From Pseudomonas sp. Irchel 3H7 (GTDB taxonomy: Bacteria > Pseudomonadota > Gammaproteobacteria > Pseudomonadales > Pseudomonadaceae), in contig NZ_FYEA01000006.1 of assembly GCF_900187605.1 (NCBI RefSeq), positions 62,001-126,000 of the forward strand: DNA of 64,000 nucleotides, given 5' to 3'. The position numbers were made by a program, and so were the translations under genes. Positions 26,012 to 33,838 of the stretch are shown here, one piece after another. Each line of letters opens with the position of its first letter. Position 1 is the stretch's first letter. The notes below the pieces were generated by a model. The model had not been told where the DNA came from, did no database searches, and saw only the letters and a program-made list of their open reading frames with translations.

Positions 26012-26482
26012 ATGAAAGCGATTTTTCCTGCCGCTTGGGTGTTGCTGGGTTTGCTGATGATCGGTCATGCGCCTGGAGTTGTGGCCGCTGCGGTTCAGGA
26101 AAAACCGGCTGCGACGAGCCCCACGAAAAAAAATCCGCCCGCGCAGAAGACCGCTACGGCGAAGAAAACCCAGCAAAAAGTCATCAAGAAGCGCAAGCCA
26201 GTCGCCTCGAAATCGAAACCCGCCAGTGAAGTGGTAAAAACCAGGTTGCCGTCGGCCAGACTCGATTTGAGCCTGCCCAAGGACATGGTCGAGGAATTGA
26301 AACCCAAGGGCACGGTTGAATTGCCCAAGCGCGAGCCGATCCTGCCGCAGATGTTTGGCGAGAAAAACAACGGATTCCAGCTCAACGGCCGCTTGCTCAG
26401 CAACGAAATGCAGTTGCAACTGCGCAACGAAGAGCGCCGCGAAGTCGAAGGCGCGGCGCTGGATTTCGAATTCAAACAGTAA
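26012..26482 (+). CDS. Secreted basic hypothetical protein (often mislabelled translation initiation factor 2)
   Basis: 156 residues from MKAIFPAAW. Signal peptide to about VVAAAV, then a strongly basic Lys/Ala/Pro-rich linker (KKNPPAQKTATAKKTQQ), then a more ordered C-terminal part (LDLSLPKDMVEELKP, GFQLNGRLLSNEMQLQLR). I recall similar Pseudomonas proteins carrying an IF-2 label because of the Lys-rich linker; nothing of IF-2 is present. No strong ribosome site is visible. Function unknown. Confidence 0.65.
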   Translation: MKAIFPAAWVLLGLLMIGHAPGVVAAAVQEKPAATSPTKKNPPAQKTATAKKTQQKVIKKRKPVASKSKPASEVVKTRLPSARLDLSLPKDMVEELKPKGTVELPKREPILPQMFGEKNNGFQLNGRLLSNEMQLQLRNEERREVEGAALDFEFKQ

Positions 26483-26648
26483 AACCAGCCCATCTGTGAC
26501 CCGCAGACCAGACGCTTTGTCGGAGACTGGTCAGTCATATTCAGTTATCGCTAAAAACCCCGGTTCCGGGAATTTGAAACAGCCGTTTTAGCGGTTACTC
26601 TGTTCCGCGTCCCTTTTACACATCGCCCGTCGCGAGGAATTGTTCGTC

Positions 26649-26903
26649 ATGAAATGCCGTGAAGGCTGTGGCGCTTGCTGCATTGCCCCATCCATCAGTT
26701 CGCCGATTCCCGGCATGCCTGATGGCAAACCTGCCGGCGAACGTTGCGTGCAGCTTTCGGTCGAAAACCTGTGCAGCATTTTCGGCCGCCCGGAGCGCCC
26801 GGCAGTCTGTTCGGGCTTTGCTGCGGATGTCGAGGTCTGCGGCAGCAGCTCGGAAGAAGCGATCAGGCTGATCGGCTGGTGGGAGCAAATGACGGCGGCG
26901 TGA
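26649..26903 (+). CDS. YkgJ-family cysteine cluster protein
   Basis: 84 residues with Cys in the pattern MKCREGCGACC ... ERCVQL ... NLCSIF ... PAVCSGF, the zinc/iron-chelating (CxxCxxCC-like) signature of the YkgJ family. Cytoplasmic, metal-binding, with no defined enzymatic role. GAGGAA precedes the ATG by 10 bases; a TTG at 26640 is too close to it. Followed 41 bases later by a START-domain gene. Confidence 0.85.
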   Translation: MKCREGCGACCIAPSISSPIPGMPDGKPAGERCVQLSVENLCSIFGRPERPAVCSGFAADVEVCGSSSEEAIRLIGWWEQMTAA

Positions 26904-26944
26904 TGTGTCAAACGAACGGAACTTCAACAATAAGGAATAAGACT

Positions 26945-27550
26945 ATGGGTTCGCTGCATCGTATCGCTGTGTTGTGTGGTTTGACCGCTGTGCTGGCCAC
27001 GTCCGTCGCTCAGGCTGAAGACTGGAAAGTCGCCAAGAACGAAGACGGTATCAAGATTTCCCTCAGTGAAGTGCCGGGTTCGGACTACAAGTCCTACCAG
27101 GGCGTTGCGCTAATGAAAACCACCGTCGCCAAACTGCGCGCACTGCAGGAAGATGTCTCCGGCGCGTGCGCCTGGATTCACGAATGCAAGACCCAGAAAC
27201 TGCTCAAGCACGAAGGCGATCAGAGCTGGACCTACACCCAGTTCAACACGCCTTGGCCAGTTACTCCGCGTGACTCGGTGCTGAAGGTGACCACCGTTGA
27301 AGGCGCCGATGGCAGCCTGACCCGCAATCTGGAAGGCTTGCCGACGTACATGCCGGAAGAAAAGGGCTTTGTCCGCGTTCAGCAGGTCAAAGGCTTCTGG
27401 AAGTTCGTGCCCAAGGGCGACCAGGTTGAAGTGACTTATCAGGTGCACACCGAGCCAGGCGGTAGCGTGCCGGCAATGGTGGCCAACAAGTTCGTCGTCG
27501 ATGCGCCGTTCAACACCTTGAAAGCTCTGAAAGAACGCGCCGAGAAGTAA
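26945..27550 (+). CDS. Periplasmic START-domain protein
   Basis: 201 residues. Signal peptide ending SVAQA, then a START/SRPBCC helix-grip domain (WKVAKNEDGIKISLSEVPG, CAWIHECKTQKLL, FNTPWPVTPRDSVLK, YQVHTEPGG). Such proteins bind a hydrophobic ligand, for example a lipid, in the periplasm. AAGGAATAAGACT precedes the ATG, and a terminator follows. Confidence 0.85.
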   Translation: MGSLHRIAVLCGLTAVLATSVAQAEDWKVAKNEDGIKISLSEVPGSDYKSYQGVALMKTTVAKLRALQEDVSGACAWIHECKTQKLLKHEGDQSWTYTQFNTPWPVTPRDSVLKVTTVEGADGSLTRNLEGLPTYMPEEKGFVRVQQVKGFWKFVPKGDQVEVTYQVHTEPGGSVPAMVANKFVVDAPFNTLKALKERAEK

Positions 27551-27564
27551 TAAGCGCGCTCTAC

Positions 27565-27600
27565 ACAAAACGCCCCGACCGATACGGGGCGTTTTGTTTT
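27565..27600 (+). terminator. Terminator after START-domain gene
   Basis: ACAAAACGCCCCG ACCGATA CGGGGCGTTTTGT followed by TTT. The rest of 27551-27866 (316 bases) contains no gene I can support; it is the leader of the LtaS-like gene. Confidence 0.85.
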
Positions 27601-27866
27601 CTCGCAATATTGTGTTTCCAGATATGCGTTGCACGAAATTTTCACAAAGTGTTCCTGACAATTCGCCCGCGCTGTTTGCACGCTTTCCCGGTTTGCCATG
27701 GCTCTAGATGAAAGTGTCTGGCGGCGGGGCAGTAATCAATGGCAATGGTGCAGGTGATCGTGCAACATTTGCGCACCGCGCACGCCCCGGGGTCTGGAAT
27801 GACCAATAGAGGGCATGGCGCCGCTGTATTTTTGCAACTTCAACTTCCAATGGGTCCTAAAACGAC

Positions 27867-29960
27867 ATGGCAAACCCGGACGCCCTGAATCAGCAGCGAT
27901 CTTCTGCTCGCCTGCTGCAACCGACCGTCAAATCGCATCTGGCCTACACGCTGCTTTGCGCGCTGGTCATGATGGTGATGTTTTCCGTGCTGCGCCTCGC
28001 GCTGCTGGTCTACAACCGCGAGATGATCCTCGACACCCCGGCTTCGACCTTTCTCGAAGCCTTCGCCAATGGCCTGCGTTTCGACCTGCGCCTGGTGGTT
28101 TACGTGTGCATTCCGCTGGTGCTGGCACTGTTCAGTGCCCGCGCCATGGCCGCTCGCGGTTTCTTCCGCCTGTGGCTGACCATCGCCTCAAGCATCGCGC
28201 TGTTCCTTGGCCTGATGGAGATGGACTTCTATCGTGAGTTCCACCAGCGCCTCAATGGTCTGGTGTTCCAGTACGTGAAAGAAGACCCGAAAACCGTGAT
28301 GAGCATGCTCTGGTACGGTTTCCCGGTGGTTCGCTATCTGCTGGGATGGGTCATCGGCACTGTCATCCTGACCCTGGCATTCAAAGGCGCCGACCGTGCC
28401 ACGCGTCCGCGCGGACCGTTCAGTGGCGGCAGCGTCAGCACCCGTCAAGTTGCGCCGTGGTACACCCGTCTTGCGGTGTTCGTGGTCTGCTTGCTGATTT
28501 GCGTGGTTGCCGCTCGTGGCACTCTGCGTCAAGGCCCGCCGATGCGTTGGGGTGACGTCTACACCACCGATTCCAACTTCGCCAACCAGCTTGGCCTCAA
28601 CGCCACGCTGTCGCTGATCGAGGCTGCCAAGTCGCGCATAGGCGAAGATCGCGACAATATCTGGAAAGCGACGTTACCGCAGGAGCAAGCGCAGAAAGTC
28701 GTGCGCGATATGCTGCTGATGCCTGACGACAAACTGGTCGATGCCGATATTGCCGCCGTGCGCCGTGATTACACGCCGCCGGCCGACAAGACCCTGCCGA
28801 TCAAGAACGTTGTAGTGATCCTGATGGAAAGCATGGCCGGTCACTCGGTCGGTGCATTGGGCGCGCCAGGCAACATCACGCCATACCTGGACAAACTGTC
28901 GAAGGAAGGTCTGCTGTTCGACCGCTTCTTCTCCAACGGTACGCACACCCATCAGGGCATGTTCGCGACCATGGCCTGCTTCCCCAACCTGCCAGGTTTC
29001 GAATACCTGATGCAGACCCCGGAAGGCAGCCACAAGCTGTCCGGCCTGCCGCAGGTGCTCAGCGCCCGCGACTACGACGACGTATACGTCTACAACGGCG
29101 ACTTCGCCTGGGACAACCAGTCGGGCTTCTTCAGCAACCAGGGCATGACCAACTTCGTTGGCCGTAATGACTTCGTCAACCCGGTGTTCTCCGATCCGAC
29201 CTGGGGCGTGTCCGACCAGGACATGTTCGACCGTGGTCTGCAGGAGCTCAAGGCGCGGGAAAACGGCAAGCCGTTCTACGCGCTGCTGCAAACCCTGTCC
29301 AACCACACGCCATACGCCTTGCCGACGCCATTGCCGGTCGAGCGCGTGACTGACCGTGGCAGCCTCAACGAACACTTGACCGCCATGCGCTACTCCGACT
29401 GGGCACTGGGTCAGTTCTTCGAGAAGGCGCGCAAAGAGCCGTACTTCAAGGAAACCCTGTTCGTCATCGTCGGCGACCACGGCTTCGGCAACGAGCGCCA
29501 AATCACCGAGATGGACCTGGGCCGCTTCAACGTACCGATGCTGATGATTGCACCGGGCATCCAAGAGAAGTTCGGTACCCGTGACCACACCGTGGGTACG
29601 CAGATCGACATCGTGCCGACCATCATGGGCCGTCTCGGTGGCGAAGTGCGTCATCAGTGCTGGGGCCGCGATTTGCTCAACCTGCCGGAAGGCGACACCG
29701 GTTTCGGTGTGATCAAACCGTCGGGCAGTGAGCAGACGACCGCCATCGTCACCGCCGACCAGATCCTGGTGTTGCCAAGAGACAAGGACATGGGGCCGAA
29801 GATGTGGCAGTACCAGCTAGGTGCCAACCCGCACGCCGAAGTCATTCCAAATGCACCGCGCACTGCCGAGTTGAAACTCAAACTCGAAGCGTTCCTGCAA
29901 ACGGCGACCAAAAGCCTGATGGATAACACCGCTGGCGTCATTCACGGCAAGCCGGATTGA
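27867..29960 (+). CDS. LtaS-like sulfatase-family membrane phosphotransferase
   Basis: 697 residues: about five N-terminal transmembrane helices (residues 25-215), then a periplasmic alkaline-phosphatase-like domain. Metal and catalytic positions are visible in VVVILMESMAG (Glu), SNGTHTHQGMFATM (Thr nucleophile region), and VGDHGFGN (Asp-His). In Gram-negatives these enzymes transfer phosphoglycerol or phosphoethanolamine groups to glycans or lipids rather than making lipoteichoic acid. Monogenic, with a terminator after it. The exact substrate is unknown. Confidence 0.87.
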   Translation: MANPDALNQQRSSARLLQPTVKSHLAYTLLCALVMMVMFSVLRLALLVYNREMILDTPASTFLEAFANGLRFDLRLVVYVCIPLVLALFSARAMAARGFFRLWLTIASSIALFLGLMEMDFYREFHQRLNGLVFQYVKEDPKTVMSMLWYGFPVVRYLLGWVIGTVILTLAFKGADRATRPRGPFSGGSVSTRQVAPWYTRLAVFVVCLLICVVAARGTLRQGPPMRWGDVYTTDSNFANQLGLNATLSLIEAAKSRIGEDRDNIWKATLPQEQAQKVVRDMLLMPDDKLVDADIAAVRRDYTPPADKTLPIKNVVVILMESMAGHSVGALGAPGNITPYLDKLSKEGLLFDRFFSNGTHTHQGMFATMACFPNLPGFEYLMQTPEGSHKLSGLPQVLSARDYDDVYVYNGDFAWDNQSGFFSNQGMTNFVGRNDFVNPVFSDPTWGVSDQDMFDRGLQELKARENGKPFYALLQTLSNHTPYALPTPLPVERVTDRGSLNEHLTAMRYSDWALGQFFEKARKEPYFKETLFVIVGDHGFGNERQITEMDLGRFNVPMLMIAPGIQEKFGTRDHTVGTQIDIVPTIMGRLGGEVRHQCWGRDLLNLPEGDTGFGVIKPSGSEQTTAIVTADQILVLPRDKDMGPKMWQYQLGANPHAEVIPNAPRTAELKLKLEAFLQTATKSLMDNTAGVIHGKPD

Positions 29961-29990
29961 TCGCTCACTGCCAGTAAAATCCGCGCAATA

Positions 29991-30023
29991 AAAAAGAGGC
30001 CCTGAACAGGGCCTCTTTTTTTT
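29991..30023. terminator. Bidirectional terminator
   Basis: AAAAAGAGGCCCTG AA CAGGGCCTCTTTTTTTT lies between the LtaS-like gene and the converging DUF3309 gene; it has U-tracts in both directions. Confidence 0.9.
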
Positions 30024-30036
30024 GCCGGTTACATCG

Positions 30037-30189
30037 TTATATCCGACCGAGTAACAGCAGCACCAACAGCACCACCAACACCACGCCGATAATCCCCGAT
30101 GGACCGTAACCCCAACTTCTGGAGTGCGGGAAGACCGGCAGACCACCGATCAGCAACAGGATCAGGATAATGATAAGAATTGTGCCCAT
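30037..30189 (-). CDS. DUF3309-type small membrane peptide
   Basis: 50 residues. Two hydrophobic helices (TILIIILILLLIGGLPVF and IGVVLVVLLVLLLLG) flank a short HSRSWGYGPSG loop, the complete form of DUF3309 proteins. AAGGAAA lies 6 bases before the ATG. An inner-membrane peptide of unknown function. It lacks any partner gene. Confidence 0.85.
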   Translation of the reverse strand: MGTILIIILILLLIGGLPVFPHSRSWGYGPSGIIGVVLVVLLVLLLLGRI

Positions 30190-30349
30190 GTCGATTTCCT
30201 TGTTGATAGTGTTCGAGAAGTCTTGGTATTCAAGGGCGACTGGAGACTAAGTAATTCCAGACGGCTTACAAATTCCGACCGGTGCGCGTGAAAGAAAATT
30301 CAATGTTTTTTTAATGTATTTGGATTGCTTGTTTATTTCCTTTGAAGCA

Positions 30350-30432
30350 CAAGATCAAAAGATCGCAGCCTTCGGCAGCTCCTACAGGAGTTCGATGCAG
30401 GAGCTGCCGAAGGCTGCGATCTTTTGATCTTG
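30350..30432. repeat. Long perfect hairpin (type C REPIN)
   Basis: Arms 30350-30383 and 30399-30432 are perfect 34-base reverse complements around a 15-base loop; the arms start CAAGATCAAAAGATCGCAGC. In 30190-30518 (329 bases) this is the only structure seen apart from the DUF3309 leader and the SDR leader. Confidence 0.9.
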
Positions 30433-30518
30433 CATTCAGCAACTTGATGGAGCGTGGGCGCGCGCCGATCCTTCGCTACACTCGGCGCATCTTCCCCGGA
30501 ACAACAAGGCTGTTTGCT

Positions 30519-31334
30519 ATGCAAAATCGCATGATGATCACTGGTGCGGGCTCGGGCCTGGGTCGCGAAATCGCGCTGCGCTGGGCGCGTGAAGGCTGGC
30601 AACTGGCCTTGTCCGATGTCAGCGAACCCGGCCTGCAGGAAACCCTGAAAATGGTCCGCGAGGCCGGTGGCGACGGGTTCATTCAGCGCTGCGATGTGCG
30701 TGATTACAGCCAGCTCACCGCGTTCGCCCAGGCCTGCGAAGAGAAGCTCGGCGGCATCGACATCATCGTCAACAACGCCGGTGTTGCCTCGGGCGGTTTC
30801 TTCAGCGAGCTGTCGCTGGAAGACTGGGACTGGCAGATCGCGATCAACCTGATGGGCGTGGTCAAGGGCTGCAAGGCGTTCCTGCCGCTGCTGGAGCAAA
30901 GCAAAGGCAAGATTATCAACATCGCCTCGATGGCGGCATTGATGCAAGGCCCGGCCATGAGCAACTACAACGTGGCCAAGGCCGGGGTGGTGGCGTTGTC
31001 GGAAAGCTTGCTGATCGAGCTGGCGCAACAGGAAGTAGGCGTTCACGTGGTGTGTCCGTCGTTCTTCCAGACCAACTTGCTGGATTCGTTCCGTGGTCCC
31101 ACCCCGGCGATGAAAGCGCAGGTCGGCAAGTTGCTGGAAAGTTCGCCAATTACGGCGGCGGATATCGCTGACTACATCTATCAGCAAGTCGCCGCTGGCG
31201 AGTTCATGATCCTGCCCCACGAACAAGGGCGCATGGCCTGGGCGCTGAAGCAGAAGAACCCGCAACTGCTCTACAACGAAATGACCTCAATGGCGGAGAA
31301 AATGCGCGCCAAAGCCAAACAGAACAACGGCTGA
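30519..31334 (+). CDS. Short-chain dehydrogenase/reductase
   Basis: 271 residues, classical SDR. The cofactor loop is TGAGSGLGREIAL, then NNAGVASGG, the Ser of NIASMAA and the YNVAK catalytic Tyr-Lys. The C-terminal extension (AMAWALKQKNPQLLYNEM region) is longer than the core fold. The acidic residue after the second strand (LSDVSEP) suggests NAD(H) preference. AACAAGG precedes the ATG. Substrate unknown. Confidence 0.87.
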   Translation: MQNRMMITGAGSGLGREIALRWAREGWQLALSDVSEPGLQETLKMVREAGGDGFIQRCDVRDYSQLTAFAQACEEKLGGIDIIVNNAGVASGGFFSELSLEDWDWQIAINLMGVVKGCKAFLPLLEQSKGKIINIASMAALMQGPAMSNYNVAKAGVVALSESLLIELAQQEVGVHVVCPSFFQTNLLDSFRGPTPAMKAQVGKLLESSPITAADIADYIYQQVAAGEFMILPHEQGRMAWALKQKNPQLLYNEMTSMAEKMRAKAKQNNG

Positions 31335-31397
31335 GCTTGCCCGTCGGAGACAGCGTCGCTAGGGTGGCCGCAATGGTCACCCTGTCGAGACACGTCA

Positions 31398-31730
31398 ATG
31401 CTCAATTACCTGTGGTTCTTTCTTGCGGCGCTGTTTGAAATCGCCGGTTGTTTCGCCTTCTTCATGTGGCTGCGTCAGGGCAAAAGTGCCTTGTGGGTGA
31501 TTCCTGCGCTGCTCAGTCTGACCCTGTTCGCACTGCTGCTGACCCGCGTTGAAGCTAACTACGCGGGGCGTGCCTATGCCGCGTATGGCGGGATCTACAT
31601 CGTCGCGTCGATTGGCTGGCTGATGGTGGTCGAGCGGGTGCGTCCTTTGAGTTCGGACTGGATCGGCGTGGCGCTGTGCGTGATCGGCGCTAGCGTGATT
31701 CTGTTCGGGCCGCGATTTTCTGCGGCGTGA
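31398..31730 (+). CDS. YnfA-family inner membrane protein
   Basis: 110 residues, four transmembrane helices, typical YnfA/UPF0060: [37 protein letters not shown] and [19 protein letters not shown]. Related in fold to small multidrug resistance transporters, but its role is unproven. It stands 63 bases after the SDR gene. Confidence 0.92.
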   Translation: MLNYLWFFLAALFEIAGCFAFFMWLRQGKSALWVIPALLSLTLFALLLTRVEANYAGRAYAAYGGIYIVASIGWLMVVERVRPLSSDWIGVALCVIGASVILFGPRFSAA

Positions 31731-31831
31731 GGGGTATTTGTCGGAAACGTCTGACGGCTTGATGCGAGCATGGCTGTAAGGCAAAACTGATTTGCCCGCC
31801 ATGCATTGTAGAGCCGCGGCAAGCCGCGCAT

Positions 31832-31857
31832 CTTCAGGGTTCGCTAACCCTGAAGGA
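31832..31857 (+). promoter_or_regulatory. Leader hairpin covering the csrA ribosome site
   Basis: CTTCAGGGTT (31832-31841), CGCT loop, AACCCTGAAG (31846-31855), directly continued by GA, so the AAGGA ribosome site (31853-31857) is half buried in a 10-bp perfect stem. CsrA proteins bind GGA near such stems, so autoregulation is plausible. Confidence 0.55.
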
Positions 31858-31865
31858 CGAATCTC

Positions 31866-32051
31866 ATGCTTGTACTCAGCCGTGTCGTTGGTGAGTTGAT
31901 TTCAATCGGCGACGACATTTCCCTGCGCGTGCTGTCGGTGAACGGCTCCAGCGTGCGCTTTGGCGTCGAGGCCCCGCAAAAGGTCAATGTGCACCGCGCG
32001 GAGGTCTATGACCGGATCAAGCGCAAGCAGGCCACCGAAAAGCTCCGCTAG
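31866..32051 (+). CDS. CsrA-family RNA-binding regulator (RsmI-like)
   Basis: 61 residues, the full length of CsrA/RsmA. Five-strand core ([37 protein letters not shown]) and the RNA-contacting [10 protein letters not shown] are intact, including the conserved Arg after His. The N-terminus [10 protein letters not shown] differs from RsmA/RsmE (MLILTR), so I take it as the third paralogue type (RsmI); this is from memory. It binds GGA motifs in mRNA leaders and represses translation. Converges on yheU with a 4-base gap. Confidence 0.9.
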   Translation: MLVLSRVVGELISIGDDISLRVLSVNGSSVRFGVEAPQKVNVHRAEVYDRIKRKQATEKLR

Positions 32052-32055
32052 GCAT

Positions 32056-32283
32056 TCAATCGAACAGATGCTTGGGCACATCGTGTTTGAGCATCAACTG
32101 ACATTGCTCGCTTTCCGGGTCGAAGACGATCAGCGCCTGGCCTTTGGTCAAGGCCTGACGCACGCGCAGCACACGGGTTTCCAGCGGCGTGTCATCGCCG
32201 TTGTCGGTGCCGTCGCGGGTGACGAAATCTTCGATGAGGCGGGTGAGGGTGTCGACTTCAAGTTGGTCGTGGGGAATGAGCAT
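32056..32283 (-). CDS. YheU family protein (UPF0270)
   Basis: 75 residues: MLIPHDQLEVDTLTRLIEDF, TRVLRVRQALTKGQALIVFD and KHDVP, the complete UPF0270 pattern. A small cytoplasmic protein of unknown function. The start at 32283 has GAGG five bases upstream; two further upstream codons could be read but are unneeded. Confidence 0.9.
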   Translation of the reverse strand: MLIPHDQLEVDTLTRLIEDFVTRDGTDNGDDTPLETRVLRVRQALTKGQALIVFDPESEQCQLMLKHDVPKHLFD

Positions 32284-32360
32284 GGGCACCTCGGCTGAAT
32301 CAATGGCGGGATGCTACGGCGATTGCGGTTTGCCTGCCAGTTTTGTGTTGCCTATGCCGA

Positions 32361-32456
32361 CCTCATCGCTGGCAAGCCAGCTCCCACAGTAATTGGGGCA
32401 ACACAAATTTGTGTACACCTCCGATACCTGTGGGAGCTGGCTTGCCAGCGATGGGG
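32361..32456. repeat. REPIN (type A)
   Basis: Arms CGCTGGCAAGCCAGCTCCCA and complement around a spacer with the perfect palindrome ACACAAATTTGTGT (32401-32414), shared in part with the 4541 copy. Confidence 0.85.
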
Positions 32457-32481
32457 CCAGTCCTGTCATCACAAAGCCGGA

Positions 32482-33672
32482 TCAAGTATCGGAACGCTGC
32501 CCCACCAGACTGTCCACCGACGGCACCCGCGTATCACTCTCCATCTGCGTGTCATGCTCGATCTGATGACTGAAGCGGTCCAGCGAGGCATTCGCCGGCG
32601 CGGCATCGCTGGCAAACACTGGCGGACTCAGAATATAGGCGCCAAGCAATCGACTCAGCGCGGCCAGGCTGTCGATGTGCGTACGCTCATAACCATGGGT
32701 CGCATCGCAACCAAACGCGAGCAGGGCAGTGCGGATGTCGTGGCCTGCAGTCACCGCCGAATGCGCATCGCTGAAGTAATAGCGGAACAGGTCGCGGCGC
32801 ACCGGCAACTCGTTCTCGCTGGCCAATTTCAGCAAATGTCGCGACAGGTGATAGTCGTACGGCCCGCCGGAATCCTGCATCGCCACACTCACCGCATGCT
32901 CGCTGGAGTGCTGCCCCGGAGCGACCGGTGCGATGTCGATGCCGACGAATTCGCTGACGTCCCACGGCAATGCCGCTGCCGCGCCGCTGCCGGTCTCTTC
33001 GGTGATGGTAAACAGCGGATGGCAGTCGATCATCAGTTCCTGGCCGCTGTCGACGATGGCTTTGAGTGCCGCCAGCAGCGCTGCAACCCCGGCCTTGTCA
33101 TCGAGGTGACGGGCGCTGATATGGCCGCTTTCGGTGAATTCCGGCAGCGGATCGAAGGCGACCACGTCACCGATGCTGATGCCCAGCGAGTCGCAGTCGG
33201 CCTTGGTCGCACAGTAAGCGTCCAGGCGCAGTTCAACGTGATCCCAACTGATCGGCATCTCGTCCACGGCGGTGTTGAACGCGTGCCCGGAGGCCATCAG
33301 CGGCAACACACTGCCGCGAATCACGCCGTTGTCGGTGAACAGGCTGACACGGCTGCCCTCGGCAAAACGGCTCGACCAGCAGCCGACCGGGGCGAGGGTC
33401 AGGCGACCGTTGTCTTTGATCGCACGAACCGCCGCGCCGATGGTGTCGAGGTGCGCGGAGACCGCGCGGTCGGGGCTGTTCTTTTTGCCTTTGAGTGTGG
33501 CGCGAATGGTGCCGCGCCGGGTCATTTCAAAAGGGATGCCGAGTTCTTCCAGACGCTCGGCGACATAGCGCACGATGGTGTCGGTAAACCCGGTGGGGCT
33601 GGGAATGGCGAGCATTTCCAGCAGTACTTTTTGCAGGTAGTTGAGATCCGGTTCGGGGATTTGCGTGGTCAT
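32482..33672 (-). CDS. M42-family aminopeptidase of the NAGGN operon
   Basis: 396 residues. Peptidase family M42 (co-catalytic zinc aminopeptidase, IAP/FrvX type). Metal and catalytic residues lie in SAHLDTIG, HLDDKAGVAAL, TITEETGSGAA (Glu pair), VGIDIAP and GYERTH. The start has GGAG eight bases before the ATG (MTTQIPEPD). Third gene of the osmolyte unit; it may process or recycle the dipeptide N-acetylglutaminylglutamine amide when osmolarity falls. This context-specific subgroup is known from osmoprotectant NAGGN clusters. Confidence 0.9.
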   Translation of the reverse strand: MTTQIPEPDLNYLQKVLLEMLAIPSPTGFTDTIVRYVAERLEELGIPFEMTRRGTIRATLKGKKNSPDRAVSAHLDTIGAAVRAIKDNGRLTLAPVGCWSSRFAEGSRVSLFTDNGVIRGSVLPLMASGHAFNTAVDEMPISWDHVELRLDAYCATKADCDSLGISIGDVVAFDPLPEFTESGHISARHLDDKAGVAALLAALKAIVDSGQELMIDCHPLFTITEETGSGAAAALPWDVSEFVGIDIAPVAPGQHSSEHAVSVAMQDSGGPYDYHLSRHLLKLASENELPVRRDLFRYYFSDAHSAVTAGHDIRTALLAFGCDATHGYERTHIDSLAALSRLLGAYILSPPVFASDAAPANASLDRFSHQIEHDTQMESDTRVPSVDSLVGQRSDT

Positions 33673-33740
33673 GGAAACTCCTGATGGGTTGAGCACACCG
33701 ATGGTTTCGATGAGGAAAGTTTTGTGTTGCTTGATCGGGC

Positions 33741-33815
33741 CTCATCGCTGGCAAGCCAGCTCCCACAGTTTTTGTGTGTACCGCAAAACTTGTGGGAGCT
33801 GGCTTGCCAGCGATG
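33741..33815. repeat. REPIN (type A), within the NAGGN operon
   Basis: CTCATCGCTGGCAAGCCAGC and the reverse arm in the 166-base gap between the GNAT/ATP-grasp gene and the M42 peptidase gene. It may lower expression of the downstream peptidase relative to the biosynthetic pair. Confidence 0.85.
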
Positions 33816-33838
33816 GCGTCGGTTCAGTCACTAGAGAA

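Noticed and set aside
26012..26482. Translation initiation factor IF-2 fragment
   Set aside because: Only the Lys/Ala/Pro-rich linker is reminiscent; there is a signal peptide and no G domain.
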